Part shown: in pieces, positions 45,436 to 52,745 of the stretch
Layout of the letters: every line of letters begins with the position of its first letter
Numbering within the stretch: position 1 is the first letter of the stretch
DNA from: Pseudomonas sp. AKS31
Lineage (GTDB): Bacteria; Pseudomonadota; Gammaproteobacteria; Pseudomonadales; Pseudomonadaceae
Length of the DNA: 64,000 nt
Reading direction: 5' to 3'
NCBI RefSeq assembly: GCF_023634765.1
Contig: NZ_JAMLFX010000001.1
Location: 395,417 to 459,416, forward strand
Position numbers and translations under genes: made by a program
Notes under the pieces: generated by a model
The model's database searches: none
Told to the model about the DNA's origin: nothing
The model's input: only the letters and a program-made list of their open reading frames with translations

Positions 45436-45843
45436 ATGAATGCTCCTTCGCTGCCGCGCCAACAGTTGCTTCTGGTTGACGATGAAGAGGACGCGTTGCT
45501 GGAGTTGGCGGAGTTGCTGGAGGGGGAGGGGTTCAACTGTTATACCGCGACGTCGGTGAAGCTGGCGTTGCATCATTTGACTCGCCATCCTGATATCGCG
45601 TTGGTGATTACTGATTTGCGTATGCCTGAAGAGTCCGGGATGTCGTTGATCAAGCGGTTGCGTGAGCATACTGCGCGCCAGCATTTGCCGGTGATTGTGA
45701 TGTCGGGGCATGCGGATATGGAGGATGTCAGTGACCTGTTGCGACTGCAGGTGGTAGATCTTTTTCGCAAGCCGATTTATTACGTCAGGCTGTTGGAGAC
45801 TCTGAATAATTTGTTTCCCAAGCCTACGGTTCAGGTTGGCTGA
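45436..45843 (+). CDS. stand-alone receiver-domain protein downstream of flp
   Basis: A 135 aa single-domain response regulator starting MNAPSLPRQQLLLVDDEEDA. It has the acidic pair (VDDEED), the phospho-acceptor in LVITDLRMPEESGMS, Ser in VIVMSGHAD and the lysine in DLFRKPIYYVRL. No output domain follows. The receiver resembles that of PprB in layout. It lies 73 bp after flp2 and immediately before copy B of the long repeat, as PprB does for copy A. A role as phosphate sink or competitor in PprA-PprB signalling is inference only. Confidence 0.85.
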   Translation: MNAPSLPRQQLLLVDDEEDALLELAELLEGEGFNCYTATSVKLALHHLTRHPDIALVITDLRMPEESGMSLIKRLREHTARQHLPVIVMSGHADMEDVSDLLRLQVVDLFRKPIYYVRLLETLNNLFPKPTVQVG

Positions 45844-45854
45844 GGTTGAGCTCG

Positions 45855-46218
45855 GCGGCCTTTGGGCCGACCGTGCTTTTTGGGGTTTTTGGTGAATATC
45901 CGTTGCTGCGGGTGTTGCTGCTGGCGGTTTCGCCCTTACGGCGAGGCACTTTTTCCAGACGCCGAAAAAGTACCCAAAAACGCTTGCCGCAACGTTCGGC
46001 CCTCTCGCTGAGGCTCGGGGTTCCTTCGCTCCGGGATCGATCCGGGGGGCATCGCCTACGGTTTGCTTCGCTGCACCTCCTCTCGATGTGTTCGACTTCG
46101 TCGAACGGTCGCTGCGCTCCCACCCCCGGATCAATCCCTCCACTCAGCCTGCCGACGGGCCTTCAGATCAAGATCAAAAGCTGCAGCCGAGCTAACGCTC
46201 ATCCTGTTGAGTGGTGAG
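45855..46218 (+). repeat. long dispersed repeat, copy B
   Basis: Same ~360 bp element as 35622-35983, same orientation: GGCGGCCTTTGGGCCGACC near the start, GTTCCTTCGCTCCGGGATCG in the middle, and CTGCAGCCGAGCTAACGCTC ATCCTGTTGAGTGGT at the end. It starts about 10 bp after the receiver gene stop. Confidence 0.9.
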
Positions 46219-46245
46219 GAGCAGAAGCGATCTGCTCTCGCTTTT

Positions 46246-46556
46246 CTGTGGGAGCGAGCTTGCTCGCGATGACGCCCTGACAGCCGCCCAATCTCTACCT
46301 AATTGTGGGAGCTGGCTTGCCAGCGATGGCGGCCTGACAGCCGACCTGTTTTCTGCAGGTGTACTCAATCCAACTGTAGGAGCGAGCCTGCTCGCGAAGG
46401 CGGCCTGATAGCCGACCTGTTTTCTGCAGGTGTACTCAATTCAACTGTGGGAGCGAGCCTGCTCGCGAAGGCGGCCTGACAGACGACCCGTTTTTTGCAG
46501 GTGTACTCCATTTAACTGTAGGAGTGACCCTGCTGGCGATGACGATCGGACAGGCA
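46246..46556. repeat. tandem array of five REP units
   Basis: Five direct units of about 60-70 bp, each starting with a variant of GTGGGAGCGAGCCTGCTCGC and then GATGRCGNCCTGACAG or GGCGGCCTGACAGCCGACC. The last three share CTGTTTTCTGCAGGTGTACTC (one as TTTTTTGCAGGTGTACTC). The second unit has the variant TGGGAGCTGGCTTGCCAGCG. Direct repetition differs from the inverted pairs elsewhere in the window. Confidence 0.88.
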
Positions 46557-46584
46557 AAATTGTTTAACCGTGTTGCGAAAATAC

Positions 46585-46877
46585 AGAACCTTCCCACAAG
46601 GTTTTCAGGTTGTCCGTCGGAAGCGCGATCTCTAGGCTAGGTCTGTCGCTGCAAAAATCAGCGACCGGGTTTCGCAGCCCGGTTAAACTTCAGACGCACA
46701 GCGTCCACCATCCGAAAGCGGGCGCTTTTTTATGCCTGTGTCATGGCGGTTGTGCGCGGGATACCTTCGGGTATGCCGGGTGCCTGAAGTCCCGGTCTGC
46801 GAACCTGCGTACAGCTGCCACCTAACTTTCGTTTCGCAGCGAACGGTGGCGGCTCCACTACTTCAGGAGATTTCGCC
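46585..46877 (+). ncRNA. structured 5' leader of DUF6124 gene B (cis-regulatory RNA candidate)
   Basis: Homologous to 36350-36656. Order: GAACC-GGTTTTC block; GTCGCTG/CAGCGAC (46645-46665); CCGGG/CCCGG hairpin with TTCGCAG in its loop (46665-46682); a small AAAGC-GGGC-GCTTTTTT hairpin that could be an internal terminator (about 46714-46731); TGTCATGGCGG; ATACC-TTCG-GGTAT (46761-46774); CTGCGAA (46797-46803); GCTGCCACC (46814-46822); TTCGCAG (46833-46839); GGTGGCGGC (46845-46853); ribosome site AGGAG (46865-46869). Helices that differ from copy A remain fully complementary here. Confidence 0.75.
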
Positions 46878-47135
46878 ATGTTCAAAACCACACCCAATCC
46901 CCCCAAACCCGTCAGCCATCCCAGCACAATTTTTACCGTCCTTCCCGAAGTCGATTCCGAAACATTACTCGCTCACGCCTGTGAAACCCTGGCCTCAGCC
47001 AACATCATGGCCAGCGAACTGGCGTTCACCCTGAATGGCCCGACGTGTAGTCAGCTTCTGGGTATTCAGCAGATGATTTCCCTCGCTGAGCTGTCGGTGA
47101 ATCGCGTCCTCGATCAAGTCGATCCGCAAAACTGA
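46878..47135 (+). CDS. DUF6124/DUF3077-like small protein B
   Basis: An 85 aa shorter paralogue of the 36657-37019 product. The shared core is PEVDSETLLAHACETLASAN, then LLGIQQMISLAELSVNRVLD and QVDPQN. The N-terminus (MFKTTPNPPKPVSHPSTIFT) is typical of this Pseudomonas family. Helical, cytosolic, with no catalytic motif; function unknown. AGGAG lies nine bases before the AUG. It is followed by a bidirectional terminator shared with the convergent DUF4197 gene. Confidence 0.8.
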   Translation: MFKTTPNPPKPVSHPSTIFTVLPEVDSETLLAHACETLASANIMASELAFTLNGPTCSQLLGIQQMISLAELSVNRVLDQVDPQN

Positions 47136-47140
47136 CGCCC

Positions 47141-47183
47141 ACAAAAAAGCCCGCTGAACCGGTAAAGGTCAGCGGGCTTTTTG
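47141..47183. terminator. bidirectional terminator between DUF6124 B and DUF4197
   Basis: AAAAAAGCCCGCTGA and TCAGCGGGCTTTTTG flank a loop of about 10 nt, with A and T runs on both sides. It serves the two convergent genes. Confidence 0.9.
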
Positions 47184-47195
47184 TCGTTCAGCACA

Positions 47196-47885
47196 TTACA
47201 AAGTCCCGAACACCTTCTTCGCCAAACTGGTCGCCGCAGCAGCCGGGTTCTGGCGGATGGTTTCTTCCTGTTTGCCGATCATTTCGAACAGGCCATTCAG
47301 CGCTTGCTCGGTGACGTAGTTTTCAACGTTGGCGCTCTTCACATCGACAACGCCAAACGCAGCAGCCTGACCGGCGAACGAGTTGTACTTCTGCGCTACG
47401 CCAACCTTGTCGGTCGCCTGTTTGACGATCGGCAGGAACTTGGCGCGGATCTGTTCGCGGCTGGATTTGTCGAGGTATTGCGTGGCGGAGTCCTTGCCGC
47501 CGCTGAGGATGCCTTTGGCGTCTTCCACGCTCATTTTCTTCACGGCGTCGACGAGGATTGGCTGGGCCTGGGTCACGGCGGATTCGGCAGCCTTGTTCAT
47601 CGCGGTTTCCAGTTCTTCAACCTGGGCGCCCATGCCGAAGGCTTTCATCTTGCTCGCGGCTTTGCCGAGTTTGCCCGGCAGTTCGATCTTCACGTCCGGG
47701 TTGTTGCTGAAGCCGCCGGGGGTGCCCAGTTGCTTGACGGCGATTTGCGCGCCTTGGGTCAGGGCATCCTTGAGACCGCCGGTGGCGTCTTTTTGCGACA
47801 GGTCACTCAGCGACAATGCCATGGCGCTGGCGGAGATCATCAGGCCTGCGCACAGGCCGGCGAAGCGAAGGGTAGGGCGGAGCAT
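47196..47885 (-). CDS. DUF4197 family exported protein
   Basis: A 229 aa protein with a signal peptide (MLRPTLRFAGLCAGLMISAS A then MALSLSDLSQ), and a helical DUF4197 domain: GGLKDALTQGAQIAVKQLG, KAFGMGAQVEELETAMNKAA, and the conserved ILSGGKDSATQYLDKSS and YVTEQALNGLFEMIGKQE. Periplasmic, function unknown. The start at 47885 has AAGGAAG upstream; an earlier in-frame start has none. The YbaY-like gene lies upstream on the same strand, 40 bp away. Confidence 0.88.
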   Translation of the reverse strand: MLRPTLRFAGLCAGLMISASAMALSLSDLSQKDATGGLKDALTQGAQIAVKQLGTPGGFSNNPDVKIELPGKLGKAASKMKAFGMGAQVEELETAMNKAAESAVTQAQPILVDAVKKMSVEDAKGILSGGKDSATQYLDKSSREQIRAKFLPIVKQATDKVGVAQKYNSFAGQAAAFGVVDVKSANVENYVTEQALNGLFEMIGKQEETIRQNPAAAATSLAKKVFGTL

Positions 47886-47925
47886 GGCGGCTTCCTTGTT
47901 GCGGAAAAGGGTTGCGGACAATGAA

Positions 47926-48324
47926 TCAGCGAACGGCGTCGACGCGGATTTTCAGCGGCTGCGGGTCGTTGCCGTCTAGTTTCACGGCGTGGTTTTCGGT
48001 GGTGATGAACATCAACTCACCGTTGACTTCAATGCGCGCGCTGACCGAATAACGGTGGCCGGGTTTGACCTGCGCCGGATCGTAGCTCAAGTGGAAGGGC
48101 AGTGGCACCTGACCTTTGACCGGGCCTTTTTGCTCGTCCAGCACCACGGCTGGCGCGTCGGCCAGCGAAACGTCCTGCAGGCTGACGCTGAGGGTCGCGC
48201 TTGGTGGCAGGGCGATGCGCTGCAGATAGAACACTTCACCGTCGAGGCCGACCTTGCCGGCAGGTGTGGTCGATTGGCAGGCGCTCAGCAACGTGGCGGC
48301 GGCAAGCAGAGTCAGTTTTTTCAT
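47926..48324 (-). CDS. YbaY-like lipoprotein
   Basis: A 132 aa lipoprotein: MKKLTLLAAATLLSACQSTT (lipobox LSAC), then a beta-sandwich domain of the YbaY/META-like type with VFYLQRIALPPSATLSVSLQ and DVSLADAPAVVL, and LPFHLSYDPAQVKPGHRYSV. AAGGAG precedes the AUG. YbaY relatives are envelope proteins of uncertain role. It is probably in an operon with DUF4197 (40 bp gap). A REP pair lies upstream. Confidence 0.85.
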   Translation of the reverse strand: MKKLTLLAAATLLSACQSTTPAGKVGLDGEVFYLQRIALPPSATLSVSLQDVSLADAPAVVLDEQKGPVKGQVPLPFHLSYDPAQVKPGHRYSVSARIEVNGELMFITTENHAVKLDGNDPQPLKIRVDAVR

Positions 48325-48341
48325 GGAAAATCTCCTTTTCA

Positions 48342-48433
48342 ATGTGGGAGCGAGCCTGCTCGCGAAAGCGGTTTAGCATTCAACATTTCAGTTGCCTGAC
48401 ACTCCGCCTTCGCGAGCAGGCTCGCTCCCACCA
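48342..48433. repeat. REP pair (GTGGGAGCGAGCC family), copy 3
   Basis: GTGGGAGCGAGCCTGCTCGC GAAAGCG and its inverted partner CGCGAGCAGGCTCGCTCCCA C, between plsB and the YbaY-like gene. Confidence 0.88.
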
Positions 48434-48441
48434 GGTTTGCA

Positions 48442-50943
48442 TCAGGTCTCGGGTTGAGTGATGACCTGATCGGCAGCGTCTTCGCTGCGATGCAGTGCGA
48501 CCTGGCGGATCGACAAGCGAATCTCTGCCGGCAACACGCGTTTGGCTGCACCTTCGGCAAGCTCGCCGAGCAGTTCGTGATAACTCAGTTTGCCGGCCTC
48601 GTCGCGACGCAGCACGTCGAGGTCGAGCATCGTCTGGATGAAGTGGCGGAACAGGCTCTTGTCGAAGAACTCCGGGGCATTCAGGCCATGGAGGATCGAC
48701 AGGCGCTGGGCCATGACTGTGCAGAGGTCTTCCAGCTCTTCGGCGCTGATGCTGTTCTGGCCGCTGTTGAGCAGCAAGGACACGGTCATGTAGAAGCGCT
48801 GCAAGGTCTGGGCGATGCTCTTCGACAGCAGCGTCAGCAGGACGAAATGCCGCGAGCTGGGTGCCGGGCGCAGATAGACGTCTTTCTCGAAACGCAGCAG
48901 GCCTTGTTCGACGAACGCGTCCAGCCACTGATCGACCACACTGTCCAGTTCGTCCAGCGTCCAGCGAATGAACAGCTCCGATTGCAGGTACGGATACAGC
49001 GCACGGGTGTAGCGCAGGATCTGTTCGCGGCTCATGCGCGAGGTGCTCTGGAAGAAGCTCGCCAGCAGCGCCGGCAGCGCGAAGATGTGCAGGACGTTGT
49101 TGCGGTAGTAGGTCATCAGGACGGCGTTCTGCTCGTCCAGATAAAGAATTTTGCCCAACGCGTCGTTCTGCTCGGCGAGCAGGTCCATGTCTTTCACATG
49201 CTCGATCAGCGCGCGGCCGTCGCCTTCCGGCAGCGTGGTGTGCGGCGAGTACGGGACTTTGCGCAGCAGCGCCAGATACAGATCCAGCACCCGCGCCATG
49301 GCGCGATCATCCAGCGCCAGACGCGTGGTCGACAGCAGCGCCAGCGCCACCAGGTTGACCGGGTTGATCGCCGCCGCTTCGTTCAAATGCTGCGCGACTT
49401 TTTCGCCGAGGCGATTGGTGGTCTCGTTGAGCCACGCCGGTTTGTACTGCGGGCCGAGTTCCTGCTGGCGCCAGTCCGGTTGCTCGGCGTCGAGGAATTC
49501 CGCCAGTTTGATCGGCTCACCGAAATTCACCGCAACCTGACCGAAACGCTGCTTGAGCGCGCCGATGACTTTGAAAATGTCGAAGATCGATTCTTTCTTC
49601 TTGCTCGCGCCACGCAATTCGCCGAGATAAGTGCGACCTTCCAGCACGCGCTCGTAACCGATGTACACCGGCACAAATACGATCGGCATCCGCGACGAAC
49701 GCAGGAAGCTGCGCATGGTGATGGCGAGCATGCCGGTTTTCGGTTGCAGCATGCGCCCGGTGCGCGAGCGGCCGCCCTCGACGAAGTACTCGACCGGGAA
49801 GCCTTTGGTGAACAGGGTATGCAGGTATTCGTTGAACACCGAGGTGTACAGCGGATTGCCCTTGAACGTGCGGCGCATGAAGAACGCACCGCCACGGCGC
49901 AGCAGGCTGCCGATCACCGGCATGTTCAGGTTGATCCCGGCGGCGATGTGCGGCGGGGTCAGACCGTTGCGAAACAGCAAATACGAGAGCAGCAGGTAGT
50001 CGATGTGGCTGCGATGGCAAGGCACGTAGATCACTTCGTGCCCCTGCGCGACTTTCTGCACGCCTTCGATGTGGTTGACCTTGATGCCGTCGTAAATCTT
50101 GTTCCAGAACCAGCTCAGCACCACTTCGAGGAAGCGGATCGCGGTGTAGGTGTAGTCCGAGGCGATCTCGTTGCCGTAGCGCAAGGCCTGGGCCTTGGCT
50201 TTTTCCGCGGAGATGTTTTCGCGCTCGGCTTCGTCGAGGATCGCTTGCTTGACCAGCGGCTGGTTGAGCAGGCCTTTGACCAGGTTACGGCGGTGGGAAA
50301 TGTCCGGGCCGATGACGGCGGCTTTCAGATTGCGAAAGTGCACCCGCAGGATGCGCTGGGCCATGCGCACGGTGCGTTCGTGACCCTTGTTGTGTTCTAT
50401 CAGCTCGCGCAGATGAATCGGCGCGGAGAACTGCACGCGGGTCTTGCGGCCGAGGACGATGATGCTCAGCAGGCGACGCAGGCGCCCGGTAACGGCCCAG
50501 CTGTCGGCGAACAATAGCTTCCACGGACTGTTTTCGCTGTCCGGCGACTGGCCCCAGAACACGCTGACCGGAATGATCTGCGCGTCTTCGGCAGCGTTCT
50601 GGGTCAGGGCGCTGACCAGTCGGGTCAGGGTCGGCGGTGCGCCGCGTTTGTCCTGGCGACCGAGCCAGTCCGGATCCGGCGTCAAGTAGAAAAACGCCGC
50701 CGGTTCGATCAGCGAACCCACTGACACCGGCAGCACCGGGCGCGGCAGGCCGGCCTTGGTGCATTCTGTGTCGACCACGGCGAGATCGGTCAGCGAAGGG
50801 TTTTGCAGGACGTAGAACACCGGACGACTGCGGTCGAGGTTGAGGGTGAGCGACGACTGGTTGATCGTCTCCGAGCGAACCCAGAGGTACAACAGTCGGC
50901 GCAAGGTGCCAAACACTAGACGGCGGAACGGGGAACGGGTCAT
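48442..50943 (-). CDS. plsB: glycerol-3-phosphate 1-O-acyltransferase
   Basis: Inner-membrane-associated enzyme for the first acylation of glycerol-3-phosphate. The start [20 protein letters not shown] gives 833 aa, close to the usual ~830; the open frame extends much further upstream without support. Acyltransferase motifs are present: [20 protein letters not shown] (HX4D), [40 protein letters not shown] and [16 protein letters not shown]. It is divergent from the cold-shock gene. Confidence 0.97.
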   Translation of the reverse strand: MTRSPFRRLVFGTLRRLLYLWVRSETINQSSLTLNLDRSRPVFYVLQNPSLTDLAVVDTECTKAGLPRPVLPVSVGSLIEPAAFFYLTPDPDWLGRQDKRGAPPTLTRLVSALTQNAAEDAQIIPVSVFWGQSPDSENSPWKLLFADSWAVTGRLRRLLSIIVLGRKTRVQFSAPIHLRELIEHNKGHERTVRMAQRILRVHFRNLKAAVIGPDISHRRNLVKGLLNQPLVKQAILDEAERENISAEKAKAQALRYGNEIASDYTYTAIRFLEVVLSWFWNKIYDGIKVNHIEGVQKVAQGHEVIYVPCHRSHIDYLLLSYLLFRNGLTPPHIAAGINLNMPVIGSLLRRGGAFFMRRTFKGNPLYTSVFNEYLHTLFTKGFPVEYFVEGGRSRTGRMLQPKTGMLAITMRSFLRSSRMPIVFVPVYIGYERVLEGRTYLGELRGASKKKESIFDIFKVIGALKQRFGQVAVNFGEPIKLAEFLDAEQPDWRQQELGPQYKPAWLNETTNRLGEKVAQHLNEAAAINPVNLVALALLSTTRLALDDRAMARVLDLYLALLRKVPYSPHTTLPEGDGRALIEHVKDMDLLAEQNDALGKILYLDEQNAVLMTYYRNNVLHIFALPALLASFFQSTSRMSREQILRYTRALYPYLQSELFIRWTLDELDSVVDQWLDAFVEQGLLRFEKDVYLRPAPSSRHFVLLTLLSKSIAQTLQRFYMTVSLLLNSGQNSISAEELEDLCTVMAQRLSILHGLNAPEFFDKSLFRHFIQTMLDLDVLRRDEAGKLSYHELLGELAEGAAKRVLPAEIRLSIRQVALHRSEDAADQVITQPET

Positions 50944-51045
50944 ACGGCTTCTGCGTGAGTGAATAAAACCGAGCAAGTGCTCGGGCGGTCGACAGTTTGC
51001 CGTATTCACCGAAAATCGGCAAAAAAGCGGCGAAGTAATCTCCTG

Positions 51046-51073
51046 TTGAGACTTTTCGCACCTGTCATATACT
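51046..51073 (+). promoter_or_regulatory. promoter of the cold-shock gene
   Basis: TTGAGA (51046-51051), 16 bp, TATACT (51068-51073), followed by a leader of about 100 nt before the AUG at 51182. The leader can fold around AAGGCTTTCCTGCGAAAAGCC and ends in AAAAAAGGAG. A long leader is typical of cold-shock genes, whose mRNA structure controls translation. Confidence 0.65.
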
Positions 51074-51181
51074 CGGCGGTCTGTCGCCGGGGCCCTTGTA
51101 TGGACGTCGGACGCAGGCTGACGTTCCTCTAAGGCTTTCCTGCGAAAAGCCTGTTCAATAATAAAAAAGGAGTATGAACAG

Positions 51182-51391
51182 ATGGCAACACGTGAAACCG
51201 GCAACGTGAAGTGGTTCAACGACGCCAAGGGCTACGGCTTTATCCAGCGCGAAGACGGGGTGGACGTGTTCGTGCACTACCGCGCGATTCGCGGCGAAGG
51301 GCACCGGTCGCTGACCGAAGGCCAGCAGGTAGAATACGCAGTGATTACTGGCGAGAAGGGTTTGCAGGCTGAGGATGTTGTAGGCCTGTAA
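51182..51391 (+). CDS. cold-shock domain protein
   Basis: A 69 aa single OB-fold nucleic-acid chaperone. RNP1 is KGYGFIQ and RNP2 is VDVFVHY, within [20 protein letters not shown]. The C-terminal part ([20 protein letters not shown]) is standard. The ribosome site AAGGAG lies ten bases upstream, after a long leader. It is one of several csp genes expected in Pseudomonas (P. aeruginosa PA1159 by neighbourhood), so no individual csp letter is assigned. Confidence 0.95.
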   Translation: MATRETGNVKWFNDAKGYGFIQREDGVDVFVHYRAIRGEGHRSLTEGQQVEYAVITGEKGLQAEDVVGL

Positions 51392-51396
51392 CCTTG

Positions 51397-51480
51397 AAGA
51401 TCAAAAGATCGCAGCCTTCGGCAGCTCCTACGGGTGTACACATGACCCTGTAGGAGCTGCCGAAGGCTGCGATCTTTTGC
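51397..51480. repeat. REP palindrome pair, copy 6
   Basis: GATCAAAAGATCGCAGCCTT with CGGCAGCTCCTAC, a short spacer, then CTGTAGGAGCTGCCGAAGGC with TGCGATCTTTTGC, between the convergent cold-shock and 51483-51860 genes. Confidence 0.88.
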
Positions 51481-51482
51481 TT

Positions 51483-51860
51483 TTAGGCAGTTTTCCAGGT
51501 GATCTCTTCTTCACCGTCTGCGCTGATGCGAATCCAGCGATCCGCTGTCTCCTCACCTTCTTCTTCAACCCATGTGCCCGGTGCGCAACGCACTTCGACG
51601 TTCAGCGCAGCAAAGGCTGCGCGGGCGCAGGCGATGTCGTCGTCCCATGGCGTCTGGTCGCTTTCCAGGTACAGGCTGTTCCACTTGCCCACGGCTTTCG
51701 GCAGCCAGGTCACCGGCACGTTGCCGGCCGTGCACTTGTAAGTCTGGCCTTTCTGTACCCAGTCGCTGCACGGGCCCAGTGCTTCGCCGAGCCAGGCGGA
51801 AATGGCCTTGTGGTCGACGTCGGCGTCTTTCAGGTAAATCTCGATGTCCGGTTGGCGCAT
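51483..51860 (-). CDS. conserved hypothetical protein
   Basis: A 125 aa acidic soluble protein starting MRQPDIEIYLKDADVDHKAI. It is rich in Trp and Cys (ALGPCSDWVQKGQTYKCTAG, WLPKAVGKWNSLYLESDQTP) and ends with Glu-rich EEEGEETADRWIRI. No signal peptide or membrane helix. I do not recognise a family with a known function. It lies 75 bp downstream of rlmA on the same strand. Confidence 0.75.
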   Translation of the reverse strand: MRQPDIEIYLKDADVDHKAISAWLGEALGPCSDWVQKGQTYKCTAGNVPVTWLPKAVGKWNSLYLESDQTPWDDDIACARAAFAALNVEVRCAPGTWVEEEGEETADRWIRISADGEEEITWKTA

Positions 51861-51935
51861 GGATGTCCTCACTGTGGGTCTGAAAAATCCATTCGCGGAT
51901 TTAGCCGGCCCCGGGCACTCGCCCGGAACCAAAAG

Positions 51936-52745
51936 TTATTGAAGAACGAAATAATCGTAGCGCATCGACACGGTGGTCACGAACGGCTCGGCCTGTTCGA
52001 TTACCGCCGCACGACGCTCGGCACTGGCGCGCCAGCCGTGGGGTGTCATCGCCAACAGGTTGGCGCGATCCTCGGGCTTGTTTAGCGTCAGCTTGAATTC
52101 CAGGGTTTCGCTGTGCGCCAGCGCCATGCCTTCCGGCACCAGGGCCAGATGCTTGTCGTCGGTGTACTCGCGCACTTCGTCGTACAGGCGTTCGCGCAGT
52201 TCCATCAAGTGGCCGCTGGTCGGGCCGACTTTCATCAGGCCGCCGCCGACACTGAGCAGACGCTTGGCTTCGTCCCAGTCCAACGGACTGAAAACGCTGG
52301 CGAGAAACTGACAACTGCCCGACGCCAACGGCACGCGGGCCATGCTGGCGATCAACCAGGTAATCGCCGGATTTCTTTTGCAGGCGCGTTTGACCGCTTC
52401 ACGGGAAATGTCCAGTGCGTAGCCGTCAGCGTTCGGCAAGGCCTCGGCGATTTGCGCGGTGTAATAACCCTCGCCACAACCGATGTCGACCCAGCGATCG
52501 GGCGTATAACTCGCTGCCAGTTCGGCCAGACGTTTGGCCACCGGCGCGTAATGCCCGGCGTTCAAGAAGTCCCGGCGCGCCTCGACCATGGCCTGGTTGT
52601 CACCAGGATCGCGGCTGTTCTTGTGCTGCACCGGCAACAGGTTCAGGTAACCCTGCCGCGCACGGTCGAAGCGATGGCCGGCAGGACAGACCACGCCGTT
52701 GTCCACCGCATTCAGCGGTTCACTGCAGATGGGGCAAGCAAGCAT
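51936..52745 (-). CDS. rlmA: 23S rRNA (guanine-745-N1)-methyltransferase
   Basis: SAM-dependent rRNA methyltransferase of 269 aa. The N-terminal zinc ribbon has CPICSEPL and VCPAGHRFDRARQGYLNLLP, followed by NSRDPGDNQAMVEARRDFL. The SAM motif is VDIGCGEGYYTAQIAEALP. The FSPLDWDEAKRLLSVGG stretch is typical of RlmA(I) proteins. The start overlaps the dapE stop by one base (TGATG), so the two are translationally coupled, as in P. aeruginosa. Confidence 0.93.
   Translation of the reverse strand: MLACPICSEPLNAVDNGVVCPAGHRFDRARQGYLNLLPVQHKNSRDPGDNQAMVEARRDFLNAGHYAPVAKRLAELAASYTPDRWVDIGCGEGYYTAQIAEALPNADGYALDISREAVKRACKRNPAITWLIASMARVPLASGSCQFLASVFSPLDWDEAKRLLSVGGGLMKVGPTSGHLMELRERLYDEVREYTDDKHLALVPEGMALAHSETLEFKLTLNKPEDRANLLAMTPHGWRASAERRAAVIEQAEPFVTTVSMRYDYFVLQ

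Larger units (their letters stand above)
45844..46877. other. 1.03 kb non-coding region before DUF6124 gene B
   Basis: Mirrors the region after pprB. It holds the long repeat (45855-46218), a tandem REP array (46246-46556) and a structured leader (46585-46877). Open frames within it coincide with repeat sequence and are not supported as genes. Confidence 0.8.

Noticed and set aside
46246..46556. Regularly spaced repeats resembling a CRISPR array
   Set aside because: The units are REP palindromes with similar, not unique, spacers, and no cas gene is present.
48454..50517. 687-codon open frame opposite plsB
   Set aside because: Shadow of plsB; no motif or ribosome site, biased composition.
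50944..51228. 95-codon upstream extension of plsB
   Set aside because: It overlaps the divergent cold-shock promoter and gene start; the AUG at 50943 gives the normal length.
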